The notes beneath the pieces were generated by a model that saw only the letters and a program-made list of their open reading frames with translations, did not search any database and was not told the origin of the DNA. The translations under genes were made by a program, and so were the position numbers. 64,000 nucleotides of DNA from Monilinia fructicola (lineage: Eukaryota > Ascomycota > Leotiomycetes > Helotiales > Sclerotiniaceae): assembly GCA_008692225.1 (NCBI GenBank), contig VICG01000012.1:1922001-1986000 (forward strand). Reading direction: 5' to 3'. Each line of letters opens with the position of its first letter. Position 1 is the stretch's first letter. This document shows positions 20,658-32,904 of the stretch, in pieces.

Positions 20658-23424
20658 ATGGCTGATGATACACAGGACTTCAAGTCCTTACAAGATGAAG
20701 TCCAAGCTGCTCTTGTATCAACGATCAAAAACTGCTGGTCAAATATCATCAGAAGATCTCGCTTTTCATCGATCTTTAAATCCCGAGGTGGGAAATGCTC
20801 TGGATCAACAGAATGCGCGTTTACTTGCGCTGGCGAATGAGTTACTCAAGTCCGCAGGCTCTGTATCAGGTCTAAAAGTATCTACCTTGGAAGATGTCGA
20901 CGACGTGGATAACAATTGGCGCAATGTCGTGGACGTGGTCGATTCCTTGCTGGAAAAAACGGATACTTGCCTGGATGAATATACAGGAATTATCAAAAGA
21001 AAGCAAGTCGAAGAGGTGAGGAATGAGTCGCAAATCCAATCAAATTTTGTACTAATATCTGCCAGCCTTCTGCGACATCAAAAACCCCCAAAAAATTCCT
21101 GGACAATTCTCTCCGCACACAAAACCTTGTGAAGCCACAACTCGCATTTGAGGTCAAACCCGACAATGAAGATACATCGCCTTGGCTACCTCTTCTCAAA
21201 ACCAAACCTCATGCGAAGGTACCGCTGGAAGATAGTCTTGGTATGATTACAAACGAATTTCACCAGAAACAGTATGACTGCACCAGTTTTATTTCCCTCG
21301 CGTTGCTTCACTTTGGACCCCCGCGCAAAGAAAAGAAGTCGGAAGAATTGGGCAGGTTCTCCAGAGCCAGTCGCTCCAAAGGAGAACGAGATTACTAAAG
21401 AAACTTCAGGAAATGGGTACCACTATAGAATTTACTAACAAGTGGTTTAGGTACAAACATCCTTACGAAACGGAAATTCTACAATTACAATACCCAAAAG
21501 CTATGTATGAGAAATCAGAAACCAATAAAATACCTCCCGTTCGAAAGCACATCTGCGACATTTGTTGATACCTACGAGGGCGTTCTGGACATGTTGGAAG
21601 AGCTCAAGAGTGCTACAGAGATCGCGGTCGACTTGGAACATCATGATACTCGTTCATATGTTGGTCTTGTGTCATTGATGCAAATTAGTACCCGCGAAAA
21701 GGATTGGATTGTAGATACCCTCAAGCCCTGGAGACAACAGCTGCAAGTGCTTAATGAGGTTTTCGCCGATCCAAGTATCATCAAGGTATATATTGTACAC
21801 CCCCTGGAATAATCAATGTTTACTACTGACGAGTTAGGTTTTTTTCACGGGGCTTTCATGGATATCATATGGCTTCAACGAGATCTTGGTTTGTATATTG
21901 TTGGCTTATTTGATACCCACTATGCATGCAGAATTTTAGGGCTTGCTGGAGGAAGCTTAGCTTTTCTACTCAAGAAATATATTGATTTCGATGCCGACAA
22001 GAAATACCAATTAGCAGATTGGCGAATCAGGTGAGTCTAACACGAGATATTTGCCGTTTTATACTAATGATCCTTAGACCCCTTCCCGAAGAGATGTTTT
22101 TCTATGCTAGATCTGACACCCATTTCCTTCTTTACATCTTTGATAATCTACGAAATGAGCTAATCGATACTCCTCATACTGAAACAGGAGAAAATCCATT
22201 GGAGGTAGTCTTACAAAAAGTCCAAAGAGACTTCCTTATTTCGATATGAGCGACAAGTCTATAATGCGGAATCTGGAAAAGGACCTGGAGGATGGTTTTG
22301 GTTTAATTTACAAGACGCCTGCTCTTTTAAATAGCGAGCAGTTTGCTGTTTTCAAAGCCGTACACGCCTGGAGAGATCAGATTGCAAGAAAAGATGATGA
22401 CAGTATAAATTTCGTCATGTCGAATTCTGTCGTTGTCAATTTGGCAAAATTTATGCCTATGGGATATGATAGCTTTACTCGGCATAATCCGACCGATATC
22501 TCACAGTGTTAAATCACGTACCGGAGAGCTCCTTGAAATCATAAAGTCCGCAAAAGCAAACGGAAAAGATGGACCGAAATCGATAGATATTCTTAGAAAA
22601 TCGCCAGATGTCGTCGGTACTCTCCAAAGTCTAATACTGGATCCAGATCTACATCCCAGAAGACATCAGATTTCGATGTAACGCCGGTAGATAAAACCGA
22701 ACTCACAACCGAAACATCTTCTTTCTGGGGAGGTGCATTTGGAAGCAGTTTGTGGGAACCTTCAATCGCAACTCCTGACCAAGATAGTATGAGGCTCGCA
22801 ATTTCCCTTACCCCAACTCTCAGAAGAAGTTTTCGCTTCCTCTTCCACACCCCTTACCAATCGATCACGTCTGGTCAATCCAGAAGCTCAAACACCAATT
22901 GCAACACCAACACCTAGCAAATTAAAAGAAGAGGCCTTTGTTCTTAAACGCGGTTCTAAAAGAAAGAGCGATGTCATGACCGACACTGCTGAGGATCAGG
23001 AAGTTGCTGGTAAATATGATATAACACTGGACTGCACCCCAGACGCAGGTACCCAGAGACGGCAAGGTCCAGCTGCAGTTAAAGCGGCGCAGAAAGAAGA
23101 GAAGAGGGCATCAAAAAAGCAGAGAAAGGAGGAAGAGAGGCAGAGGAAGAAGGATGAGGAGCAAAATGAATCTGACAAGGTTGCTGAAGAAGTAGAGGAC
23201 GCGGAATCGGAAGAACAAGAAGAGGAAGAAGAAGATTTCGACTATAGTAAAGCAGATTCGGTCCTCAATTCTAAGAAGGCTAAGGCCGAGAAGGGGGAAA
23301 GGGTGGTAAAGCAAAGAAAGATAAACCTTTTGATCCGTACCAAAAGAGTATGGATGCTGCAAAGGGAATGAGGAGAGTGCAAACTGGGGAGAGGGGTGGG
23401 AGAAGTGCTACGTTTAAGAAGTGA
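20658..23424 (+). CDS. rrp6: RRP6, nuclear exosome 3'-5' exonuclease (coding frame broken by eight small indels)
   Basis: The inferred exons begin at 20658, 21066, 21451, 21838 and 22078. In order: a PMC2NT-type N-terminus (about 20660-21015); a linker ending [13 protein letters not shown]; the DEDDy nuclease domain with DLEHHD (D and E), [10 protein letters not shown] (D) and [11 protein letters not shown] (catalytic Y and D); an HRDC domain (about 22300-22560); and a Lys-rich tail ending near 23424. Rrp6 trims and degrades nuclear RNAs with the core exosome, Rrp47 and Mtr4. The frame must shift near 20727 (A5), 21519 (A3), 21839 (T7), 22215 (A5), 22461 (G3), 22626 (A3, minus 1), 22802 (T3) and 23293 (G5). 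The conserved peptide resumes each time, with no internal stop in the correct frame. Probably assembly error rather than decay. Confidence 0.88.
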
Positions 23425-23766
23425 TGTGTAGGATATTTATCGATAGGGCGCACGAAGATTTGTTTCGAGGTAGTGTGTGAGCGGGCAAGACCTCATGGAT
23501 GGCTAGGAACTCAGAATTGAAAATCCCAGAGCACAACTTCTTATATGTGAAGTGAAGGCGGCAGAGGGGAGATTCGTGCCAGTGCTGCATTCATGTATAT
23601 GATGATGATGATACCTCCCTAGCTACTATAATACAACATAGTGATTCGCGACATTCCCCCTTTTTGTACATACGGCCCCTCGACTTCCATTGAACGACGG
23701 CAGTGTGCGAAAAGAAAATGGAAAATGGAACATGCCTTTTTTCGTTTCCTGAAGTCTTGTCCAGGT

Positions 23767-23797
<31 letters not shown>

Positions 23798-24374
23798 TCC
23801 ACGGTAGGCACGCAGGGATGGATCAAACTACTAAACGTAAGATTACAGAGGACCTCTGGATTGCGAAAACCCGGCTTCGCATCAATGGGGTGGGAACATG
23901 CACTTTCTCTTTTTGTTCATGCAGGGTGATGACACGAGACGATACGAGATGGAAAGATGGAAAGATGGAAAGATGGAATTTCAAGTACCGGGTACAGACT
24001 CGGGATTAGAAAAGATGATTATACACATGTGCGTTCACAGTTACCTTCATGTTTCTGCATTGTTCGTTTCGTTTCGCATCGTTTCGCATCGCATCGCTTC
24101 GCTTCGCTTCATATCCGGTCATCTCACCTCATCTCACCTCATCTCATCTCATATCAAGCAAGTAACATATCATCATAAGAAGCCTAAGCACCTAGCACCA
24201 AAGCCATTCATCCATAGGGACCTTCCTACCCATGCAGAAACCGATCGCCAAAAGAAAGGAAAACACGATCAACGCCAGCCAAGATTGAGCGACCCAACGC
24301 GGTGGAAAGATCCGAGGCACACTTTGCGCCGTGCCGGTGACTTCCCCCACGAGTCCCCGACGCTCCTCCCGCCT
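23425..24374. other. Intergenic region between convergent genes
   Basis: Contains (GGCA)n at 23765-23797, AAAGATGG repeats at 23950-23975, and TCGCT/TCATCTCACC tracts at about 24065-24160. Long plus-strand frames here are low-complexity read-through and have no family signature. Confidence 0.5.
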
Positions 24375-25447
24375 TTACTTCTTCTCCTCAAAATAAAACT
24401 TGCCGAGGCCCGCCTGGTCGGGACTGCCCAGTGGTGGTCTGCCGGCCGCCGATGGGCTATCGTCTATTCTCTCCTTCAAGATCCTCTCCGCGGCCTCGGC
24501 ACCGACGCCCGTGCCCGTGCCCACGCCCGAACCCGTCGAGTTGCGATTCCCCGCGACGCCGACCCCCTGACCGCGCGCGGCCGTGTCGACATACCCGCTC
24601 GTGTTATCGTCCGTGATGCCATCGAGCATTCGCGCGTCACGCTTCTGCTGCTCCGTGGTGGCCGACGTGGAGGTGCTGACGGGGTGCCCGGGGCGCTGCT
24701 CTGCAATTCTTTCGCCAGACCGCTTTTGCCCACGGCGATGGGACTCGCGAGGAGGTTGCTTCGGCTGTATGTGGGGCCGCTGACGGTGCTCCCCGCGCCT
24801 TCGCCAAAGCCGACTAAACTCGTATCGTCACTCATTCCATCGCCGTCCAATTCCTCATCCATGGCCGAGGCCGAGAACCTATCCCGATCGTCTATCTCGC
24901 GGTAATTATTGTCCATGCTCATCTCGTCGTCGTCCGCCTCCGTTTGGCCCTTGGTGCTATTCGACGCCCAGGTGGTTGTTCTTCCCGTCGTGGAACCGGT
25001 CGCAGATGCGCTGCCGACCGTGGACATCCGGGTGGTGTATACAGGGTTTCCTGCCTGATCGAAGTAGCCTGGGATTTGTCCCGCGGCAGGTCCGGGGGTT
25101 GAGGTGGTACCACTGGGATTTTGGGGCGTGGCTGTCGTTACACGCTCAAGACCGGCGAGACGTGAGATTCTATCGGCGCGCTGGGCTTCGAGAGTATTGC
25201 TTGAGAGGGTATGTTGATGATGGGAGCTTGCAGTGGGGTGCGCCGATCCTCGATGGCCATCTTTGATCGCGGTGGTGGAGAGGGCAGAGAGGGAGGTCGT
25301 GGTTGAGTTTGGGGTTCCACTGGAAGAGATTAGATCAGTCTTTGGATGGAGAGTAGATGGTGGGGTGATTATTTACGGTGCATCGGTTGGAGTATCAGTA
25401 TTTGATGGTGGTTCGGGCATACCGATCAATGTAGGCGTAGAAGACAT
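24375..25447 (-). CDS. Conserved Ser/Thr/Gly-rich protein of unknown function (one frameshift)
   Basis: Exon 1 (25447-25377) encodes MSSTPTLIGMPEPPSNTD and joins in phase, across a GTAAAT..CAG intron, to exon 2 from 25319. Recognisable blocks are QRADRISRLAGLERV, GQIPGYFDQAGNPVYTTR, STVGSASATGS, an Asp/Glu-rich stretch, then DDTSLVGFGEGAGSTVSGP. Near 24681-24684 (CCCC on the minus strand) the frame shifts by one base, after which TEQQKRDARMLDGITDDNTS, AERILKERIDDSPSAAGRPP and a terminal GLGKFYFEEKK follow. The gene is largely disordered. The combination recalls conserved but unnamed ascomycete proteins; I cannot assign a function. The single indel is probably a sequencing slip. Confidence 0.65.
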
Positions 25448-28174
25448 TTTGATCTTCTTTGATGAGGTAATATTTATTGATTTGATTTGATGTGATATGA
25501 TCTGATGTGATGTGATTTGATTTGATCCAATTTGATGTTGTGTATATGTTTGTGTTTGTGTTTGTGTTGAACAGGAATCTTTTCTTTCTTTCTTGGTTGA
25601 ATTGGAAGCTTTTTGATTTGCTTGAGATTTGAAGGTGGGTTGGATTCGCTGGGTTGTCTCCGAGCTGTAAGGCTGGACTAAGAAGATTTATGCCTAGTGC
25701 CTGTGATTAGGCACTAATAATATATAGATAAGTAGATATAAAAGATTATAATCAAATACTTATAGAGTAGATGAAATTGCCCAGGTGATTGAATGAATGG
25801 AATAGATGGAATAGATAGAATAGATAGAATAGATAGATGATTGATTATTTAATAATAATATTATTTTTAATAAAAATAATATTATAAGATTTAAATACTA
25901 GATTTAAATACTAGATTTAAATACTTTAGACTAGATAAATATATATATAAATAGATAAGTTTATATATACCTAGGTAGATAAATAGTAAAGATATTAAGT
26001 TTTACTTTATATAATATGATTTCCTTATTTAGATTAGTTTATCATCTTATTAAATAAAACCCTTACTAATAAAATAACAACTCGATTCTTTAGAAAGAAG
26101 GAAAAACAGCTTTAGCTTCATTGGGGCTGGCATCGTGTATATGACGTAGTTGCCAAGAAACTACCAGAGACCGACGAACCCCACCTGCACATTGAACCTT
26201 TCCTCATTCGATAATTGATGTGAAGATTGACTTTCCCCCTTGTTGCATCTGTTCCACAACATCAAGAATAAGTATTCCCTGTGATTCTCCTCCCAATAAC
26301 CGAATTGCATGATTGTGTTGCGTGCTAAGTAAGCATGGTAACCTTGGAAGTATATATATAAGCATGATGATATACGAATAGAGAAGGAAATCTTCATTCC
26401 TTGGTTTGTGATTTGTCAATTCTACTTGTACAGTTACTCCACGTGATCCTTGGCAAGATCGATCTTGATTCAACAGTTGCCAGCGTGGTGCAGATGAATT
26501 GTTAAGCGCGATGACTTGCAAGTAGCTGGCTCTGATACGTGTACTCTCTGCTAGCCGACAGCCGCATATGTATCTGTTATTCATTTTATTCGGGGAAGCG
26601 GACATAATGAGAAGACGATTGATGACCTGCTCCTGCCTCTCTTTCTGCTCCTTCATCAATGGCAAGAAGTACCTACCTACCTGCTTGCCCGTCTGCCTGC
26701 CGATATCAGTAATTGCAAATTCTGAGGACGTTCAATCCGATCTGACCTAATAGAGACATTGATCAGATCTCACCCACATTGCTGTCCCTCAAAACGTTCA
26801 ATTCCTTCCGAGCCCACCTCCGCGCCCCGCCGACTCATACTCGCTTTCCCCCAACTGCTTGCGCGTGTCCATGGACCGATGATGCACAGGATGCTGACTA
26901 CCACCGCGTAGCACGCATCCTTGACCAAACACCATCGAGAACGAAACGCTTGCCGGACTCAGATTAGACGTGAAGACGCTAGCAGTTCTCAAGACCACAG
27001 AACAGACCCTGTGATTGTACCTTCGTGTTCGGCGTGCGCATCAACCTTTCAGCATGGTAGGTCGAGACCGCGATGTAGTCGTCGTCTACGATCCATCACG
27101 AAGCTCTCGACGGCCCGGAGGTTTCGATAAGGCAAGGCAAGGCCGCCACGGAACAAGACGGCGATGATCGGAAGTCCAAATCGCTCCCGTGTGTGCATCA
27201 GGTCTCGGCTCCCAAACCTTCTTGCGCATGGAAATTACTCATCTCGTAATACTGTAGATCTTCATCCTCTGTTGAGACATGGATGAGATTACTCACGCGA
27301 CGCGAATGTCTCTAAGAGTTCCATGAACACGAAAATCATGAGATTATATCCAAGTCGAGCGAGTGTTGCAACAATATCCACAAACCAATTTGACATTGAG
27401 CCTGTGCGTCCGGTACCTATATCGAGTTCATATTGCTATAAATTCAAGGGTAGTTGTATATAAAAGGCAATTGTTGAGAGGTCCTCGTCTGATGTTATTG
27501 TGATTCCTATGCCTATAGATATTTATGGGGTTGGATCGCTAATTGGATCTCGTACTCGATCATGGTGATCCATTTGTAAAAAAAAATCTTTAACTACCTA
27601 CCTACCTACCTACCCACCTAATAACCAAATCTACTCCGTAATAATGGAAGATAAGATAGGAGCAAATGGATCTAAGGGCTCTGGTTATTGGAGTCCAGTT
27701 CGGTAACTAGATGTTTTATTGAATTGAGAAAGAAACTTCGTCATCAACCGGCAGGTTTTACCATATTCATCATTTGACGCACGAAGAAATGCCCGAGAAG
27801 AAAAGATAATCAATCAAGCGCGAATACCATCTTGATTCAAGCTACTCCTATAGATATAACCTAACTTAATTTAATCTAACCCAACCTCATAACGAATACA
27901 TAAAGATATTAAAAACCCATCAATCCATCATAATATTCCTTCCTCATACCATGCCTCTATCCCTTTACCCTAATTCCAACCTAAGAAAAAAAAATGGACC
28001 AAAAACCTAAAATAAAACCAGAAGAAAGTTGAAGGAACAAAAAAGTAAAAAAGAGAAGCGCGGCTATTCTCTTCCACATTATCACCCCCTCTCCTTGACA
28101 CTCGCTGGCAGTACAAGCGCAAACCCCATACGCAAATGGAGACGAAAGAAAAACTTTCCGAAGAGGACATCTCT
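25448..28174. other. Intergenic region, no gene recognised
   Basis: Contains TGATTTGATGTGA repeats near 25475-25530, (GGAATAGAT)n at 25798-25835, and an AT-rich stretch at 25845-26060 with a perfect 15-bp inverted repeat at 25855-25885 (1-base loop). Frames of 60-153 codons at 26161-27130 and 27970-28301 show no domains. A 37-codon Arg-rich frame starts at 27055. No supported gene. Confidence 0.5.
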
Positions 28175-31100
28175 TTATTTCAAAGTACCCATCCTGGGCG
28201 CAAGTTGCGGAACCGCTTCTCGTCCAGACAACCTCGACCTAGTGATAACCACATCATCAACCAAGACCATACCATCACTTTCGCCTCTGCACTCGGTGTA
28301 GATTTGAACCTTGGCATCGGTCTTGCCAATCAGGTTCTTTCGTGGCTTGTAGACGAGCTTGTTCTTCTTCCATTTGCCCTTCTTCAAGGGTGTGGGGGTG
28401 GAACAGTAGCTATCTTTGTTGATGCAGATTTGGAGGTAACAGTCGTGGGATTTGGCGGCTTGGCCCCACGCAGTTACGGTGAGGGATTTAGTGGTGGGGC
28501 AGATGGTTGTGGTTTGTTGGACGAGGGAGAGGAAGTCTTGGGTCATGGTTATTTGGCTGGGGAGAGTTAGTTTGAGTTGTAGAGAATGAGACTGCAGATA
28601 AGAGCGGGTTGAAAAGAAGCTGAAGGAAGGGGGAAAAACACTTACAGGTAAGAGTTACCGCTGTGAGCAACGGCGGGGTTGTTGATAACAACATTACTCT
28701 TGGCGTTTGCAATGCCATCACTCCTTGGTGCCCATGGTGCTAAAGCACCTGATTCGAAACCACCATTTGTGATTGTTGCCGCAGGACAAGTGGATGTGGT
28801 ACTAGAGCTTGAACTTGAAGAAGATGTACGAGTAGAGAAGGAAGAGGGGGGCGCGGATGAAATCGGTGGAATTGAAGAGGAAGCAGCTGATGAAGAGAAC
28901 TGTGTACTGCTTGGTAGCTCAGAGGTGAGAGATGAACTCTGGTACTGGGAAGTGGCTGGTAATACACTCGATTGGCTTTGTACCTCAGATGTTGATGTTG
29001 ACGGGAGCACACTAGATGAAGTTTGAAGTGCGGAACTAGTTTGAATAGCTGAGCTCGTGGGGAAAACGGTGCTTGGGATTGTGCTGGATTCTGAATTGGA
29101 GGCTGAGGATAATTGAGATGTAGGCACAGCACTTGATGAGATTGTAGACTCCACACTACTTTGGACGGTACTTGAAGATAGCGATGTTTCAACACTGGTC
29201 TGTGCAACACTGGATGATATCGAGGATTCGATACTAGCACTGGAAGAAGCCGATGGTTCCACACTGGTTTGGACAGCACTGGAAGAAACCGATGATTCCA
29301 CACTAGTCTGTGCTGCGGAGGATGAAATAGAGGTAGCCGGTTCAGTACTACTTTGCAAAGCACTCGAAGAAATCGATGGCTCAATACTAGTTGGGACAGC
29401 ACTTGATGAAATCGATGATTCAATCGTAGCACTAGAAGAAACTGTTGGCTCAACACTAGTTTGTGCAGCACCTGAAGAGATCGATGACTCAACACTACTC
29501 TGTACAGCAGAGGATGAGACTGAACTGGATAGGGCAGCAGAGCTTGAGCCTGGAGTGCTACTTGGATTCAAGGATGTTTCGGCTGATGATGATACCACGC
29601 TGGTTCCGGCGAAGCTAGAGGAGGATGATCCCTCAGTTGAACTGGGGATTGGAGAAGTTGATGGAATAGCACTGGATGCAATCGAGGTCGTAGATTGGCC
29701 AACCGAAGATGCTGCAGATGATTCAGAAGTGACTGATGAGCTCGAGGCAACGGAGCTACTTTGAGCAAGTGAGGTTGTAGCCGAGACAAATGATGACTCT
29801 GGAGTGGTCGATGAGCTTAAAATTGTTGAGCTAACTTGGACGCTAGATGAAGAAGCTGCGTTTGTGGACGAGCTTGCGGCTTCACTGGATGAGACAACGC
29901 TAGATGCAACTAAACTCGAGGCGATAGCACTCGAGGAGGCCACAGCACTAGATGCAACACTCGAAGACAGTATGGCACTTGAAGATGCTACTACACTCGA
30001 GGAGGCCACAGCGCTAGATGCAACACTCGAAGACAGTATGGCACTTGAAGATGCTACTACACTCGAGGAGGCAATAGCACTAGAAGAGGCAACAGCACTC
30101 GAGGAGGCAATAGCACTAGAAGAGGCAACAGCACTCGAGGATATCACTGCACTTGAGGCTACACTCGTTGATATTATGGCACTTGAAGAGGCTGCCACAC
30201 TCGAAGATGCTACAGCACTTGAGGAAACACTAGATGATAGTATGGCAATTGAAGAGGCCACAGTACTTGAGGCGATACTGGATGATAGTGTGGCAATTGA
30301 AGAGGCCACAGTACTTGAGGCGATACTAGATGATAGTGTAGCACTCGAAGAGGCTACCGCACTTGATGCTATGCTAGATGATATTATGGCACTCGATGAT
30401 GCTACCACACTAGAAGACGCTACCAAACTTGAAGATGCTGGAGCACTTGAGGAAGGTTCAACTGATGAACTCGATGCAGCTGCCGTGGATGCAATGGCAC
30501 TAGAGCTGAGCGAAAGTGAGGTTTCTATGACTGATGAAGAGGCCAAAGATGATTGAGAAGCGCTGGATAAAACTTGGGAGGTAGTTTCACTAGCAGAAGC
30601 AGAAGCAGAAGCAGAGGCGGAGGCGGAGGCGGAGGCAGAGCCTGAACTGATGCTTGAGATCTCTGAAGATGAAGGAAGAACCAAAGTGCTAGATGGAGCA
30701 GTGGATGATGATTGAATGGATGATTCGGAGACAATTGAAGAAGCTGGAACAGATGACGTTCCTACGGAAGCACTGGCGATGGATGACTCGGTGAGACTAG
30801 CCGATGCAGATGAAGGAAGAGAGCTAGAGGCCAAAGATGAGATAACACTACCGGAAGATTGAGCTGAAGATGATGTAGCTGGCGAAGAAGTCGTAATTGA
30901 AGATGATACGGAGTCGCGTCTAAGTCGATAAGCGACAATTGATGGGGAACCGGCCCGACGCGTAAATCTTTTAAGTGGTGCAGTTCCACCGCAAGATTGC
31001 GATGGATCGCCTGGGCATGGGAAGTTACAAAGACCTTCTTGTTGACCAAGATTGAATCCGTTTGAACAATAGCAGTGGGCTGGTTCAATTCCCATATAAT

Positions 31101-32904
31101 CAAATGCAGCACCATTGTCAGCTGTAGAACAGAACAATGCACAATGGGCAGGAGTATCAACAATCGATGGATCGGTGGTATCAGCGATGGGTGTGGGGGG
31201 TGGAGTCAATGGGAAACCGTCCGAAGGAGAATCCAAAAAGCAGCCTATCTCCTCGTAAACACCAGCGGCAGTGGTGATCGATGGGACTTGCGTTGGCCCA
31301 GGGATCGAGGATCCTGAAGTTGCGGCGCTTGAACTGGCTGGAAGAGATGATGATGAAGCAACACTTGAAGTTATTACTGCAGACGATGAGCCCACGCTGC
31401 TTGACAGAGCTGGTGAGGAAGTTGGTTCAAATGAAGCGACAGAACTACTTGGCACGGCTGTGGATGATTCCAACGTCGCACTTGAAGATGTGAGGGGAAT
31501 TGAGCTCAGCGTTACTGTAGGTTGCGAACTTGACTCAGAGAACGATGAAGATTCTGACAGGGAGGATGAAGAAATTGGAATTGTGGAACTGATAACAATA
31601 TAAGATGAAGTCGAGGAGATGCCACTCTCAAAACTGGAGCTAATAGTGTCAGAAGAAAAGCTGGACACGCTAGCTATCTCGGATGAAGAAGCAGAGCTGG
31701 AGATAATGGAAGCGGAAGAAAGAATCAAAGAGCTTGCCGAAGCGGGTTCCGAGGTGAAAGAGCTTGAAGCAAGTAGAGTTGTGGAACTAGCTGATGCTGA
31801 TCCAGAAGTCACTGAACTTGAAGCAAGTAGAGTTGTGGAGCTAGCCGATAATGATGCTGGCTCAGAAACAGCCGAGCTTGAGACCAAGGTTACGGTTGAG
31901 CTAGACTCTACAACAGTAGAAGAGCTGATAGCTTCAGATGAGGAACTCGAGGACGTGCTACTGGCAGCCACAGTGGACGATGAAGAGCTGAGTTCTGAGC
32001 TGACTGTGAAGATGAATGAAGAACTTTCAATTGAACTCGAAGCCACAGGAGCAGATGTGGAAACCGATGCGCTACTGCCCGGAATAGAAGATGTACCAAG
32101 TGTGGTTGAACTTCCGGAAGAGGGACTCGCAGATTGACTGTTCGAAAATGAAGGTAAACTACTGCTAAGAGGGATTGATTCTGTCGATGCCGCAGAGGAC
32201 GATGAGACCAGAGAGCCAGAAGAAGCAGCTAAGCTTGAGGAACTGAATAACTCGGAAGAGCTGCTAATAACGGGTATTGATGTGCTGACAGCCGCCGAGG
32301 AAGATCCCAGTGTAGGAACAGATTCAGAGGATAAAGTGCTGCTAACCGAAATATATACTGATGATGATGATAGGGTCTCTGAAATACTGAAGGATGAAAT
32401 CCCAGATGATGAGAGGAGTGATGATGGGAGTGCTGATGAAAAGCTTGACGCCGTCGCAGAACTCGAAAGACTCCCAGACACGCTCCCCTGAGATGAAACA
32501 GGACCAATGGATGAGGCAATACTTCCGGAACTAATTGGAAGCGAAGTAGATGCCGGAAATTCGCTACTAGAAAGTGACACTGAAAGGCTACTGCTCACAA
32601 CAGGGTTTGAGGTCGTTTGGCTCGAGACAATTGGCGCAGTACTTGTGATAGATTCAGATCCCTGCGTGACTGTGGGGAAAGCTGATGATGTTGCTACACT
32701 GGAAGAGGGGGGGACTGAACAGTAACTTGGATAAACAGTGACTGTCACAGGTGGTGGGCAATTTGCCTGCCGGGGTGCAAGATCCCTTTCGGCATGTTGA
32801 TGATTACGACCTTCTAATTTGATGCTTGCACTAGCAACACCAAAGGTGGCGGCAAAGAATAAAGAATCTCTTAACGAACGTGGTGCCATGATTGCTTTGA
32901 GCAA
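28175..32904 (-). CDS. Large Ser-rich WSC-domain cell-wall/secreted protein with C-terminal carbohydrate-binding-like module
   Basis: Exon 1 is 32904-28646 and exon 2 is 28556-28175, joined in phase across a GTAAGT..CAG intron, giving about 1546 residues. The better start is Met6 (32889), because MAPRSLRDSLFFAATFGVASA is a clear signal peptide. Then comes a mucin-like Ser/Thr/Ala tract (about residues 60-545), and a WSC domain at about 549-640 with cysteines in IGCFLDSP, HCALFCS, HCYCSNGF and CNFPCPGDPSQSCGG. A second, much longer Ser tract contains imperfect tandem units such as VASSSAI and SSAVQTSVE. The last module begins TCPAATITNGGFESG and resembles a CBM4/9-like fold. Such proteins are heavily O-mannosylated. 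No clear GPI signal or transmembrane segment is visible at the end. The repeat units make copy-number change likely. Confidence 0.85.

Noticed and set aside
20658..23424. RRP6 as an ordinary pseudogene
   Set aside because: The peptide between slips is conserved, all catalytic residues remain, and changes are limited to run-length slips; neutral decay should also give nonsense and radical substitutions.
23898..24905. 335-codon plus-strand frame
   Set aside because: It runs through repeats and then antisense through the Ser/Thr/Gly-rich gene; composition is Arg/Pro/Ser noise of GC-rich DNA.
27055..27168. 37-codon Arg-rich frame (MVGRDRDVVVVYDPS)
   Set aside because: Too short and without recognised relatives; kept only as a note.
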